Origin: an uncultured Clostridia bacterium | GTDB lineage: Bacteria > Bacillota > Clostridia > Oscillospirales > Ruminococcaceae | Assembly: GCA_947629275.1 (NCBI GenBank) | Contig: CANRDG010000042.1 | Location: 1 to 12,980, forward strand | Length of the DNA stretch: 12,980 nucleotides | Direction of reading: 5' to 3' | Shown: positions 1 through 7,431 of the stretch, piece by piece | Layout: every line of letters starts with the position of its first letter | Position numbering within the stretch: position 1 is the first letter of the stretch | Program-made: the position numbers and the translations under genes | Notes under the pieces: generated by a model | Told to the model about the DNA's origin: nothing | Seen by the model: the letters and a program-made list of their open reading frames with translations, nothing else | The model's database searches: none

Positions 1-5
1 ATTCG

Positions 6-14
6 CTCCTTTTT
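6..14 (-). promoter_or_regulatory. Ribosome binding site of a minus-strand gene starting beyond the left edge
   Basis: Read on the minus strand, these bases give AAAAAGGAG, a strong Shine-Dalgarno, with five more bases before the window ends. A start codon is therefore expected a few bases outside the window. The stretch from about 15 to 200 would be the leader and promoter region of that gene. It is AT-rich and I see no convincing gene in it. A weak minus-strand match to a promoter exists (TTGGCT, 17 bp, TACAAA, about 155-183), but I would not rely on it. Confidence 0.5.
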
Positions 15-200
15 GATTTTAAATTTCTTCCCGGCTGAATACCAAGAATATTATGAAAAGCTTCTTTCCCGATTTTAGTCGGAATTTAAGTTTCTACAAA
101 TAAGTACACCACGAACACACAAAATGTTACACGGAATTTGAAAAATTTTATAATTTGTAGGTTTGCACAAAATGACAGCCAACTTTTGTAAATAGTATAC

Positions 201-222
201 AAAAAAAGCCGTATTTTATGGC
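201..222 (-). terminator. Candidate intrinsic terminator of the GAF-GGDEF gene
   Basis: On the minus strand a short hairpin (GCCATA / TACGGC with one A-C mismatch, bases 208-222) is followed by seven consecutive T (201-207). It lies about 47 bases after the stop codon of the minus-strand diguanylate cyclase gene and before the leader of the next minus-strand gene. The stem is short, so the call rests mainly on the T run and the position. Confidence 0.5.
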
Positions 223-268
223 GCAAAAAAGCAGCCCCGTTAAGGACCGCTATACTATATTAAATGTA

Positions 269-1297
269 TTAAGCTATGACTCTGTTTCTGCCTGTTTGCT
301 TGGCGGTATAGAGTTTTTCATCTGCGACCTTGATATTATCCTCTGCCGAGAGCGCAAGGTCAAGCTCGGTACAGCCGAAGCTCATTGTCATTTTAATTTC
401 TGTACATTCAAACACGCAGACGGAATCCATGATAGTTTTTCTTATCTTTTCCGCAGCGGCGGCGGCATCTTCAAGAGAGGCATCGGAAAGCAGCACTATA
501 AATTCCTCTCCACCCCAGCGATACACGCCGTCGCAGCTTCTTATACTGCTGCCGAGTATTGAAGAAACGTGCCGCAGAGCCTCGTCTCCTACGTTATGAC
601 CGTATGTATCGTTAATCTTTTTGAAAAAGTCTATATCGCAGATGAAGAGCGCTCTTTTCTCACATCTGCATGAATGTGCTCTTAAATATTCATAATCGTT
701 GTGGAACGCTATGCGGTTTTTAAGTTTAGTAAGTTTATCATGCAGAGAATCATCGAGAAACGTATCGGACTCTAGCGCGATACCGCATATGAAAGCTGCT
801 AACGAAAGCCTGCGCTGGTCTTCTTCGAGGTCGAAGCCGTTGTCATCGAGCTTATTTATTGCCTGAAAAACGCCGATAAATTCGCCTTTGCAGTTTGAGA
901 TAGGCATTACCATTATAGAGTTAGTAACATAGCCCGTTTTTTTGTCCACATCGGAATTGAAGTCGGGGCAATTGTATGGGTCGTTAGTAACGATAGCTTT
1001 TTTCATTGAAAGCGCTTTGCCTACAAGCCCTGTATTTTCGGGGATAGTTATCCTGTCCTCGCCCACAGCAGCGGTAGTCCACAGTTCGTGCTTGTCTTTA
1101 TCCCACTTCCAGAAGCTTGCTCTGTCGGCGTTGACTATCACGCTGCCAAGCTCGGTTATAAGTCTGAAAATTTCCGAATGGTTGTTCTTGGCGTTGTTAT
1201 CGGTAGTACACATCTGCGAATAAAGGCTGTGCGTAATATCAAATATCCTGTCAAGCATTTCGTCATTTTTGATAGCTTCTTTGTTCATATAAGCCAT
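269..1297 (-). CDS. GAF-GGDEF diguanylate cyclase
   Basis: The 342-residue cytoplasmic protein has no signal peptide or membrane segment. A GAF domain spans about residues 40-176, and a GGDEF domain about 185-342 should make cyclic di-GMP from two GTP. The active-site motif is RWGGEEF (GGEEF, residues 262-266), an allowed variant of GGDEF. The metal-binding aspartate is in DIDFFKKIND (D221), and GHNVGD follows at 233-238. A product-inhibition site RSCD (253-256) lies exactly five residues before GGEEF, so feedback inhibition by c-di-GMP is expected. The GAF end carries NK-x5-F-x3-ED (148-160), which recalls the NKFDE motif of cyclic-nucleotide-binding GAF domains, although ordinary GAFs can look similar. 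The start is at 1297, with GGAAG 10 bases upstream; a second Met lies three codons in. It is divergently transcribed from an adenylate cyclase gene. The GAF ligand is unknown. Confidence 0.93.
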   Translation of the reverse strand: MAYMNKEAIKNDEMLDRIFDITHSLYSQMCTTDNNAKNNHSEIFRLITELGSVIVNADRASFWKWDKDKHELWTTAAVGEDRITIPENTGLVGKALSMKKAIVTNDPYNCPDFNSDVDKKTGYVTNSIMVMPISNCKGEFIGVFQAINKLDDNGFDLEEDQRRLSLAAFICGIALESDTFLDDSLHDKLTKLKNRIAFHNDYEYLRAHSCRCEKRALFICDIDFFKKINDTYGHNVGDEALRHVSSILGSSIRSCDGVYRWGGEEFIVLLSDASLEDAAAAAEKIRKTIMDSVCVFECTEIKMTMSFGCTELDLALSAEDNIKVADEKLYTAKQTGRNRVIA

Positions 1298-1352
1298 ATC
1301 AGCGGCGCTTCCTTTCTGTATTTAACATAGCAAAGCAAATATCTTTTGTTTA

Positions 1353-1381
1353 ATAATATCACATAAAATCTGAAATGTCAA
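1353..1381 (-). promoter_or_regulatory. Sigma-A-type promoter for the GAF-GGDEF gene
   Basis: On the minus strand there is a perfect -35 TTGACA (1376-1381), a 17 bp spacer and a -10 TATTAT (1353-1358). Transcription would start near 1346, leaving a leader of roughly 50 bases before the ATG at 1297. It lies about 70 bp from the oppositely directed promoter of the cyclase operon, so one regulator could act on both. Confidence 0.75.
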
Positions 1382-1451
1382 CAACCGCAGGTAATTCTTT
1401 TGGAAGGGGCGGCGATGTGCAATATTTTTTTATTCAAATTGTTAAAAAACA

Positions 1452-1480
1452 TTGATTTTTGCAAAGATAAGTTGTATAAT
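1452..1480 (+). promoter_or_regulatory. Sigma-A-type promoter for the cyclase operon
   Basis: The -35 is TTGATT (1452-1457), the spacer 17 bp and the -10 a perfect TATAAT (1475-1480). An A/T-rich stretch just upstream (about 1421-1450) could serve as an UP element. The expected transcription start, about 1486-1488, coincides with an in-frame ATG at 1486. That ATG is therefore unlikely to be used, which supports the start at 1525. Confidence 0.75.
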
Positions 1481-1524
1481 ATAAAATGACATCAAACGTT
1501 CGCTCGCAAAGGGGAATATTTTCT

Positions 1525-3333
1525 ATGGAAAATAGGGGCAAAAATAGATTTTTAGGCGACGTGCTTGAATGTGCGATATGCTTTATAATAGTATTCGTTG
1601 TGGCGTTTGCAGACCTGTTTTACTTTCTTGACAGTGCGCTGAAAGACAGGCTGTATCAGTCTCCGCGCGGAATAAACAACACCATTAAAATTATTGCGAT
1701 AGACGACAAAACGCTGCAAGTTCTCGGTCCTTACGGAACGAGCTATAGAGGCTATACGGCACAGCTTATTGATGCGCTGGGTGACTCCCCTGCCGTTATA
1801 GCTATGGATATTATGTTTTTCGGAAACAGTGACGAAGCTAGTGATGCGGCTTTGCGTGCGGCGTGCGAGAAAAACGGTAACGTTGTGGCAGGTTCTTACA
1901 TAAACTACACAAGCGCATACAAGACTGATAAGGACGGCAAGGGCTACATAGACCACTTCAGTATTGAAAGCGTTGAGCAGCCGTTTTTTGCAGACTATTG
2001 CGACACGGGATTTGTTAATGTTTCGCCTGACGACGACGGCATCGTGCGCTCGGTGATGATGTCTGACAGCGACGACAGCGGTGAAAATATATATCAGAGT
2101 TTTTCTTCTGTGATATATTCAAAATACTGCGAAAAGACAGGCGAAAGTACAAACGTTCTCTCGCTTGACGGAAACGGCAGAATGTGGATAAACTACGCAG
2201 GCAAGCCGGGCGATTATGAGTACATATCATTTGTGGACGTTATACAAGGCAAAGTCGATCCGCGTATATTCAGCGGTTGTGTTGTGTTTGTAGGCGCATA
2301 TGCGGCTGGTATGCAGGATCAGTATTCGGTGCCGAACAGTTCTGCGCAGATGTTCGGAGTTGAGATACACGCGAACATTTTGCAGTGCATGATAGACGAC
2401 AGAATGCCTCTGCCCGTTTCAAGGCTGGTTGCGGCGCTAATAAGCGCTGCGGCTGCGACTTTGGTATTCTTACTTTCAAAGAAGCTGAAAGTCAGGTTCA
2501 GCCTGCCTATTGCAATAGTTGCGCTGGTTGGCTACGGATTTTGCGGCGTTATGCTCAACGCGCACGGCAGCACCATACCGCTGGCTTACTGCACGGTATT
2601 TATACCTGTTGCGTTCCTTTTCAATCTGATAAGGCGCTATGCTATTGAGACCATTGAAAAGCGAAAAATAACCGCCGCTTTCAAAAAATATGTTGCTCCG
2701 CAGGTCGTTGAAGAGATGTTCAAAAAAGGCGGCTATCAGATAAAACTCGGCGGAGAGAACAGGCACATAGCGGTTTTGTTTGTTGACATTCGCGGCTTTA
2801 CTCCGATGTCGGAATCGCTCGAGCCTGAGCAGGTAGTTGACATACTGAACAGTTATCTCAATCTGACGACTAATTCTATCTTTGCAAACGGCGGCACACT
2901 TGACAAGTTTATTGGCGATGCGACCATGGCGGTCTTCAATGCGCCGTTTGACCTTGACGACTACATTTTCCGCGCGGTAAAGACTGCTTGGGACATAGTT
3001 CAGGGCAGCAACGAGATAGAGAGCAAATACATGGAGAAGTACGGAAAATCGGTAAGCTTCGGCGTTGGTGTAAACTGCGGAAATGCGGTTGTGGGAAACA
3101 TCGGCTGCGATTTCAGAATGGATTACACGGCTATCGGCGATACTGTGAACACTGCGGCACGTCTTGAGGCGAACGCAAAGCGCGGTCAGGTGCTGATAAG
3201 CGAGAGCGTTTACGAACAGGTGAAAGACCGCATAGAAGTTGAGCCTATCGGTGAGATACCGCTGAAAGGCAAATCAAAGGGCGTATTCGTATATTCTCTT
3301 ACAAACATAAAGACAGATGAGGCGGACACATGA
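1525..3333 (+). CDS. CHASE2-domain class III adenylate cyclase
   Basis: This is a membrane sensor cyclase of 602 residues, numbered from the ATG at 1525. That start has AAAGGGG at 1508-1514; the in-frame ATG at 1486 sits on the predicted transcription start and lacks a binding site. A first membrane segment (about 12-35) precedes a CHASE2 extracytoplasmic sensor (about 40-295). Three more membrane segments follow (about 300-317, 326-344, 350-370), then a short linker and the catalytic domain (about 412-595). Both metal aspartates are present (FVDIRGFT, D421; GDATMAVF, D465). The purine-selecting pair is Lys (LDKFIGD, K461) and Asp (DYTAIGD, D533), the adenylate-type combination. Transition-state Asn and Arg are in NTAARLE (N542, R546). 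Conversion of ATP to cAMP is therefore expected, the domain working as a dimer. The ligand of CHASE2 is unknown. The gene leads an operon and overlaps the next gene by four bases. Confidence 0.93.
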   Translation: MENRGKNRFLGDVLECAICFIIVFVVAFADLFYFLDSALKDRLYQSPRGINNTIKIIAIDDKTLQVLGPYGTSYRGYTAQLIDALGDSPAVIAMDIMFFGNSDEASDAALRAACEKNGNVVAGSYINYTSAYKTDKDGKGYIDHFSIESVEQPFFADYCDTGFVNVSPDDDGIVRSVMMSDSDDSGENIYQSFSSVIYSKYCEKTGESTNVLSLDGNGRMWINYAGKPGDYEYISFVDVIQGKVDPRIFSGCVVFVGAYAAGMQDQYSVPNSSAQMFGVEIHANILQCMIDDRMPLPVSRLVAALISAAAATLVFLLSKKLKVRFSLPIAIVALVGYGFCGVMLNAHGSTIPLAYCTVFIPVAFLFNLIRRYAIETIEKRKITAAFKKYVAPQVVEEMFKKGGYQIKLGGENRHIAVLFVDIRGFTPMSESLEPEQVVDILNSYLNLTTNSIFANGGTLDKFIGDATMAVFNAPFDLDDYIFRAVKTAWDIVQGSNEIESKYMEKYGKSVSFGVGVNCGNAVVGNIGCDFRMDYTAIGDTVNTAARLEANAKRGQVLISESVYEQVKDRIEVEPIGEIPLKGKSKGVFVYSLTNIKTDEADT

Positions 3334-4115
3334 GCAGATTTCTTATAATTCCGGAGCTTACAAACATTGAGGAGCAGTTGGCTCTGGCTGAAAAATATAA
3401 TCTGGGGTTTGAATACAACGACTATTTTTCACCAAAAATGCTTGATGATGAGGCGAAGCTGCAACATACTATAGATGAATACAAAAAGTATGATTTGCCA
3501 AATTACTGCACCTGCCACGGGGATTTTTTTGATGTGCTTGTATTCAGCGAAGACAGGCTGATACGCGAGATAGCCGACAAACGCATAAGGCAGAGCATTG
3601 ACACGGCGAGAAAAGCGGGCGCAAAAGCAGTGGTTTTTCACACAAATTACGAACCTGCTCTGACGGCTGATACATATATAAAGAACTGGACGGACTGCAA
3701 CGAGGAGTATTTCAGCGGCATACTTAAAGAAAACCCCGGCATGAACATTTACATTGAAAATATGTTTGACCGCTCGCCTTATATGCTTAAAGGTCTTAGC
3801 GAGAGGCTTGAAAAATACAGCAATTTCGGCGTATGTTTTGACTACGCACACGCGATGTCGTTCGGCAGGAGTACGGATATTAACGATTGGGTCAAGGCTT
3901 TAGCGCCATACATAAAACATATGCACATAAACGACAACGACCTTGAAAACGACCTTCATCTTGCCATAGGCGATGGAAAGATAGACTGGAACGTATTTGC
4001 AAAATACTATGAAAAATATTTCTGCAAAAGCACTATACTCATTGAAGTATCCGGAATAGAAAAACAGCGAAGATCCGTTAAATTTTTAGAAAGCAAAGGA
4101 ATGCTTGGCTTATAA
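3330..4115 (+). CDS. Sugar phosphate isomerase/epimerase-like TIM-barrel protein
   Basis: The 261-residue soluble protein belongs to the xylose-isomerase-like (AP endonuclease family 2) TIM-barrel superfamily. Candidate metal ligands sit at the expected strand ends: Glu in YIENMFD (E143), Asp and His in CFDYAHAMSFG (D171, H174), His in KHMHINDND (H197, H199) and Glu in ILIEVSG (E239). The family motif GDGKIDW is at 214-220. Members isomerise or epimerise sugars or inositols using a divalent metal, and a few are endonuclease IV; the substrate here cannot be read from the sequence. The start overlaps the cyclase stop as ATGA, with GAGGCGG just upstream, so translation is probably coupled. Why a carbohydrate-type enzyme is tied to a cyclase and a surface protein is unclear. 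A sugar-derived ligand or wall-related metabolite is possible but unproven. Confidence 0.85.
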   Translation: MSRFLIIPELTNIEEQLALAEKYNLGFEYNDYFSPKMLDDEAKLQHTIDEYKKYDLPNYCTCHGDFFDVLVFSEDRLIREIADKRIRQSIDTARKAGAKAVVFHTNYEPALTADTYIKNWTDCNEEYFSGILKENPGMNIYIENMFDRSPYMLKGLSERLEKYSNFGVCFDYAHAMSFGRSTDINDWVKALAPYIKHMHINDNDLENDLHLAIGDGKIDWNVFAKYYEKYFCKSTILIEVSGIEKQRRSVKFLESKGMLGL

Positions 4116-4135
4116 ACCGCACGGAGGCACATTTT

Positions 4136-7100
4136 ATGAAAAAACTTGCTGCGCTGACATTGAAAGCGAAGATAATAATTGCTGCAACATCTGCGGCGGT
4201 AGTTGCCGCGGGTACTGTGGGTACTGTTATGCTTCTGAACAACAAAGAAGAATCATACAGAGTTGTAAAAGTATTCGAAACGCAGGGAGACTACAACACC
4301 GTTGACAGGGGCAATTCCGGCACGCTGGAAGTATACAGCGGAATGAATCTGCAAAACGGCGATGTTGTTACCACGGGTCCGGACAGCAATATGCGCATAT
4401 CTCTTGACGGGGATAAGTACATTCTTATAGATCACAACAGCGAAGTGCAGCTTGTTGCGGAAAGCACCTCTAAGGACAGCAAGACTGTAATAGAGCTGAA
4501 AAAAGGCGAGATACTCAACGAGATAACAGAACCGCTCTCGGAAAACTCGACATACGAAGTAAACACCCCGAAAGCTACTATGGCGGTAAGGGGCACGAGC
4601 TTTTATGTACAGACGGAAATGCTTGACAACGGCAGCTGCATGACTGATCTTGAAGTCGTTCACGGAAAAGTGGCTGTATGGCTTTACGACGAAAACGGCG
4701 ACAAAAAGGGCGATGAGGTGTACGTTCAGGAGGGCTACAAGGTAACCATTGTTATTGATCAGAACGAAAACAGCGAAAACACGCCTGATGTTGACGGCAA
4801 TGCATATTTTGTTTACCGCACCGACGACGGCGGTTTTGTTGAGTGCAAAGACACCGACCCTGCGCCATACAAGACGGATTACAGCCTTATGCCCGACCTT
4901 GTAAAGCAGACTGCGCTTGCCTCTGACGACAGCGGACTTTTAAAGCTCGATGTTGAGATAGAAAAAATACTGAGGGGCGAAGAAACGACCGAAACGCCGA
5001 TTGTTACGACCGCTCCGACGGAAACGAGCGACACGGAAAGCAGCACAAAGACTTCGGATATTTCGGAGACTACCCCTGAAACGACTACAGTGACTGAGGA
5101 AACTTCTGCGCCTGAATCGTCAGTTATAACTGAATTGCCTGCAGTCACGACCGAGGCGCCTGTGACAGTACCTCCCGAAACGACTGTGCCACAGGAAGCT
5201 GCGCTGCCCGAAAGCGAAACTACGGTGCCTTCTGTGACCACCGCGCCGCCCGAGACCGTAACGACGACGGGGACTTCGGAAACCACAACTACCAAAACCA
5301 CTACAACTACCACAACAACGACCACTACGACTGCCGAGCCTGAGCCGGAAACTGCGACTGTGCTGTTTGCGGATCGCAGCGGAAATATAGTAGAGCAGAA
5401 AGAAGTTGAGGTTGGCGAAAGCATAGGCGCGCTGCCCACAGTGCCGACAGTTGCTGGTCATACAGGAAAATGGACTGTTGACGGCGAAGAGATTTCGGCT
5501 GATTATGTGGTAATGGGCGATGTGACCGTTACAGCTGTTTATACTATAAATGAGTATACTGTAACTTTTGAAACTAAAGAAACAGGCGTTACCATGCCTG
5601 CTGATGTAACCGCTGAATACGGCTCTGAAATAACGTTGCCTGCTGTTCCCGAAAAGACGGGTTACACCGGTGAATGGCAGATAGACGGAGAAATTGTTAC
5701 AGGCAAGTACACGGTTACTGATGATGTTACTGTTACAGCGGTGTATACTATAAATCAGTTCACTGTTACATACGTTAGTGAAGATACTGATGCTCCCGCT
5801 CCCGAAGCTGAGACCGTTGATTACGGCACACCTCTGGCACTGCCGCAAATGCCCGAAAAGGAAGGCTACACGGGAACATGGACAATTGAAGGCGAGGATA
5901 TTCCAGATGATTACGTGGTAACTAGCGACATTACAGTTACATTTAAGTATGAAATAATCTCTTACGAGATAACGTTTGAATGTGACGATGTCGAAATGAA
6001 AATGCCCGACCCGATAACAGCTGAATACGGCACGCCGCTTAGTGAGGCGCTTGCCAAAGTTGAAATGCCTGAAAAACCATGGTATAATGGCAAGTGGACT
6101 GTTGACGGACAGGATATTACAGCAGATATGGTAGTTGACAAGGAAATTACCGTTAAGGCAGAGTATACGCATATAAAAGTTAATATAGTTGTTGATTATG
6201 TTGGTGGTTATTCGGACGGTGGCAACAATGATCCGGCAAATTTCGGACTGTATACGTCTTCAGACGGTTCACTCGACTACGACATGATTGCCGAAGAATT
6301 ACAAAATGAGATATTTTACTGGAAAGATTCAGCGCAGAGAAATCATTATGCAGTTGCTAAGGTCGTTTATGACAACACAGCAACGTCTTTAAGTGACTTA
6401 GATAACCCACTCGACATTGAAAACCTGCCTGAAATATCTGAGAATACGCCGTTTAGCGATATTGTATATGATTATGAATACGACGGTGTTTATTGTTCAT
6501 TTGTAAGAATATACCTAGTTCCGGACTGGACGGTACATAAGGTTACTTTCCACGATGTGGACGGCAGTATAATGGAGCAGTTAAATGTTTATGATTATCA
6601 ATCAATAGAGATACCTGAAATTCCGAGCAGCGCTCCCAGTGCAACTTGGGTATCTTTGCAGCCGGATGGCACTTATGAAGAATTTAAAATAGGCAACGGA
6701 ATTTACAAGGACGAAGACGTATACTGCGGATATCAGGTAGAATCCCACGGCTATTCTAACGGTGGTTGGTATGATTATGGATCTTCTATTTATAAAAAAG
6801 TAGGAGATACGCTTACTGAAGATGATCTTAAAAATTTAGTCCCATATGAAGAAATAATAGCAGGATTTATTACCGAACCTGTAAGCAGCGCTTCTGACAT
6901 AACCGAGTTTTACTCCGCCGGTCAAGTAGTTAACAGCAAACTTGATCTTTACATAGTAAGAGCTTATGTTGAATATGAAAAGGTCAATGGAGACACGGGC
7001 ACGCTTTACTGGCTGGGAGACGGTTCGGTTCTTGATGAATTGGATACTCTGAAATCTTCTACAAACAACATATGGCATTTTGACAGTGCAGATGGCGATG

Positions 7101-7204
7101 AAGTAAACGATGACACATTAAACAGCCGTATGACTTATAATTATGATAATCCGCCTGCTTCACCTCAGACTGCGGCAAGGTTTAGGGTAGTTGAAACAGA
7201 ATAA
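4136..7204 (+). CDS. Membrane-anchored FecR-domain surface protein with InlB-like repeats
   Basis: This 1022-residue envelope protein starts 20 bases after the isomerase gene, with GGAGG at 4123-4127. One hydrophobic segment (residues 12-34) lacks a clear cleavage site and probably acts as an N-terminal anchor with the rest outside. A FecR domain follows (about 55-205; core text TPKATMAVRGTSFYV). A Thr/Ser/Pro/Glu-rich stalk (about 282-404) ends in an almost pure threonine run (384-399). Four tandem repeats of about 65-70 residues (about 405-678) end in VTVTAVYTIN-like text and resemble the InlB B-repeat/Listeria-Bacteroides type; a diverged fifth copy lies at about 800-868. The last 340 residues, apart from that copy, are unrecognised, acidic and aromatic-rich. 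No LPXTG sorting signal or second membrane segment is seen. The layout suggests a wall-spanning adhesin or sensor. FecR normally relays signals across an envelope, so it may cooperate with the CHASE2 cyclase encoded in the same operon. Confidence 0.88.
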   Translation: MKKLAALTLKAKIIIAATSAAVVAAGTVGTVMLLNNKEESYRVVKVFETQGDYNTVDRGNSGTLEVYSGMNLQNGDVVTTGPDSNMRISLDGDKYILIDHNSEVQLVAESTSKDSKTVIELKKGEILNEITEPLSENSTYEVNTPKATMAVRGTSFYVQTEMLDNGSCMTDLEVVHGKVAVWLYDENGDKKGDEVYVQEGYKVTIVIDQNENSENTPDVDGNAYFVYRTDDGGFVECKDTDPAPYKTDYSLMPDLVKQTALASDDSGLLKLDVEIEKILRGEETTETPIVTTAPTETSDTESSTKTSDISETTPETTTVTEETSAPESSVITELPAVTTEAPVTVPPETTVPQEAALPESETTVPSVTTAPPETVTTTGTSETTTTKTTTTTTTTTTTTAEPEPETATVLFADRSGNIVEQKEVEVGESIGALPTVPTVAGHTGKWTVDGEEISADYVVMGDVTVTAVYTINEYTVTFETKETGVTMPADVTAEYGSEITLPAVPEKTGYTGEWQIDGEIVTGKYTVTDDVTVTAVYTINQFTVTYVSEDTDAPAPEAETVDYGTPLALPQMPEKEGYTGTWTIEGEDIPDDYVVTSDITVTFKYEIISYEITFECDDVEMKMPDPITAEYGTPLSEALAKVEMPEKPWYNGKWTVDGQDITADMVVDKEITVKAEYTHIKVNIVVDYVGGYSDGGNNDPANFGLYTSSDGSLDYDMIAEELQNEIFYWKDSAQRNHYAVAKVVYDNTATSLSDLDNPLDIENLPEISENTPFSDIVYDYEYDGVYCSFVRIYLVPDWTVHKVTFHDVDGSIMEQLNVYDYQSIEIPEIPSSAPSATWVSLQPDGTYEEFKIGNGIYKDEDVYCGYQVESHGYSNGGWYDYGSSIYKKVGDTLTEDDLKNLVPYEEIIAGFITEPVSSASDITEFYSAGQVVNSKLDLYIVRAYVEYEKVNGDTGTLYWLGDGSVLDELDTLKSSTNNIWHFDSADGDEVNDDTLNSRMTYNYDNPPASPQTAARFRVVETE
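5285..5332 (+). repeat. Threonine-codon microsatellite (ACN repeat)
   Basis: Sixteen consecutive codons, almost all ACN (ACA, ACT, ACC, ACG mixed, one Lys AAA excluded at the edge), encode the threonine run in the stalk of the surface protein. The codons are degenerate, so slippage should be less than for a pure repeat. Any change by whole codons would alter stalk length without shifting frame. Such runs are probable O-glycosylation sites in surface stalks. Confidence 0.7.
5350..6169 (+). repeat. Four tandem InlB-like protein repeats, partly conserved at DNA level
   Basis: The repeats cover residues about 405-678 of the surface protein. The period between the first two copies is 204 bp (68 codons). 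The boundary segments starting at 5519 and 5723 are nearly identical for about 45 bases, both including ACTATAAAT. This suggests recent duplication or homogenisation, and the segments could recombine to gain or lose a repeat. The third and fourth copies are more diverged. Confidence 0.75.
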
Positions 7205-7238
7205 TAACTACTCCCCTGCCCTGCAAAATCAAACATTT

Positions 7239-7274
7239 TCAGCCGTTGGCGTGCTGCCTGCGGCTGATTTTTTT
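7239..7274 (+). terminator. Intrinsic terminator of the cyclase operon
   Basis: A seven-pair stem TCAGCCG (7239-7245) / CGGCTGA (7261-7267) continues through a T-G pair and one mismatch into an inner GGC/GCC stem. It is followed at once by seven T (7268-7274). It lies 35 bases after the stop codon of the FecR-domain gene and separates this operon from the promoter at 7349. Confidence 0.85.
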
Positions 7275-7348
7275 GCGTTCAAAAGCTCCGATACAGCCTT
7301 GTTTTAAAAAAGTTTGTTATTAAATGACGATTTTTGCCCTTTCGGGGA

Positions 7349-7377
7349 TTGACAAAGCGGACGAAATATTTTACAAT
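7349..7377 (+). promoter_or_regulatory. Sigma-A-type promoter for the lipoprotein-kinase operon
   Basis: A perfect -35 TTGACA (7349-7354), a 17 bp spacer and a -10 TACAAT (7372-7377) are present. The transcript would begin near 7384 and have a leader of about 48 bases. The promoter lies directly after the terminator at 7239-7274, so the two operons appear to be separate units. No obvious operator dyad overlaps it. Confidence 0.8.
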
Positions 7378-7431
7378 ATATATAGTATGTCTTAACGATA
7401 TTTCATCACTTTAACAAGGAGAATAGTTAAA

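Noticed and set aside
69..82. Short dyad CCGA-TTTTAG-TCGG in the left leader
   Set aside because: Only four pairs, no T run on either strand and no known riboswitch features nearby.
126..154. Plus-strand promoter-like sequence GTTACA-N17-TATAAT
   Set aside because: The -35 match is poor and no plus-strand gene follows. It could make an antisense RNA to the GGDEF gene, but AT-rich leader DNA gives such matches by chance.
192..258. Inverted repeat ATAGTATA (192-199) and TATACTAT (251-258)
   Set aside because: Pure A/T-type eight-base arms in an AT-rich spacer and gene end. Expected by chance and with no link to a function.
218..599. Two plus-strand frames at the left (218-562 and 330-599)
   Set aside because: Both overlap the GGDEF domain of the minus-strand gene, whose motifs are intact. 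They show no recognisable protein features.
1486..1524. Thirteen-codon upstream extension of the CHASE2 cyclase
   Set aside because: It sits at the predicted transcription start, lacks a ribosome binding site and adds an atypical N-terminus. The ATG at 1525 is better.
4879..5439. Minus-strand frame of 186 codons rich in Val and Ser
   Set aside because: It is the antisense of the Thr/Ser-rich stalk: ACN codons read backwards give Val. No ribosome binding site, and the plus-strand frame is continuous and meaningful.
5120..6172. Minus-strand frame of 350 codons opposite the repeat region
   Set aside because: Long only because the opposite strand has repetitive codons lacking reverse stops. The protein text is Cys/Arg/Ser-rich noise with no domain or ribosome binding site.
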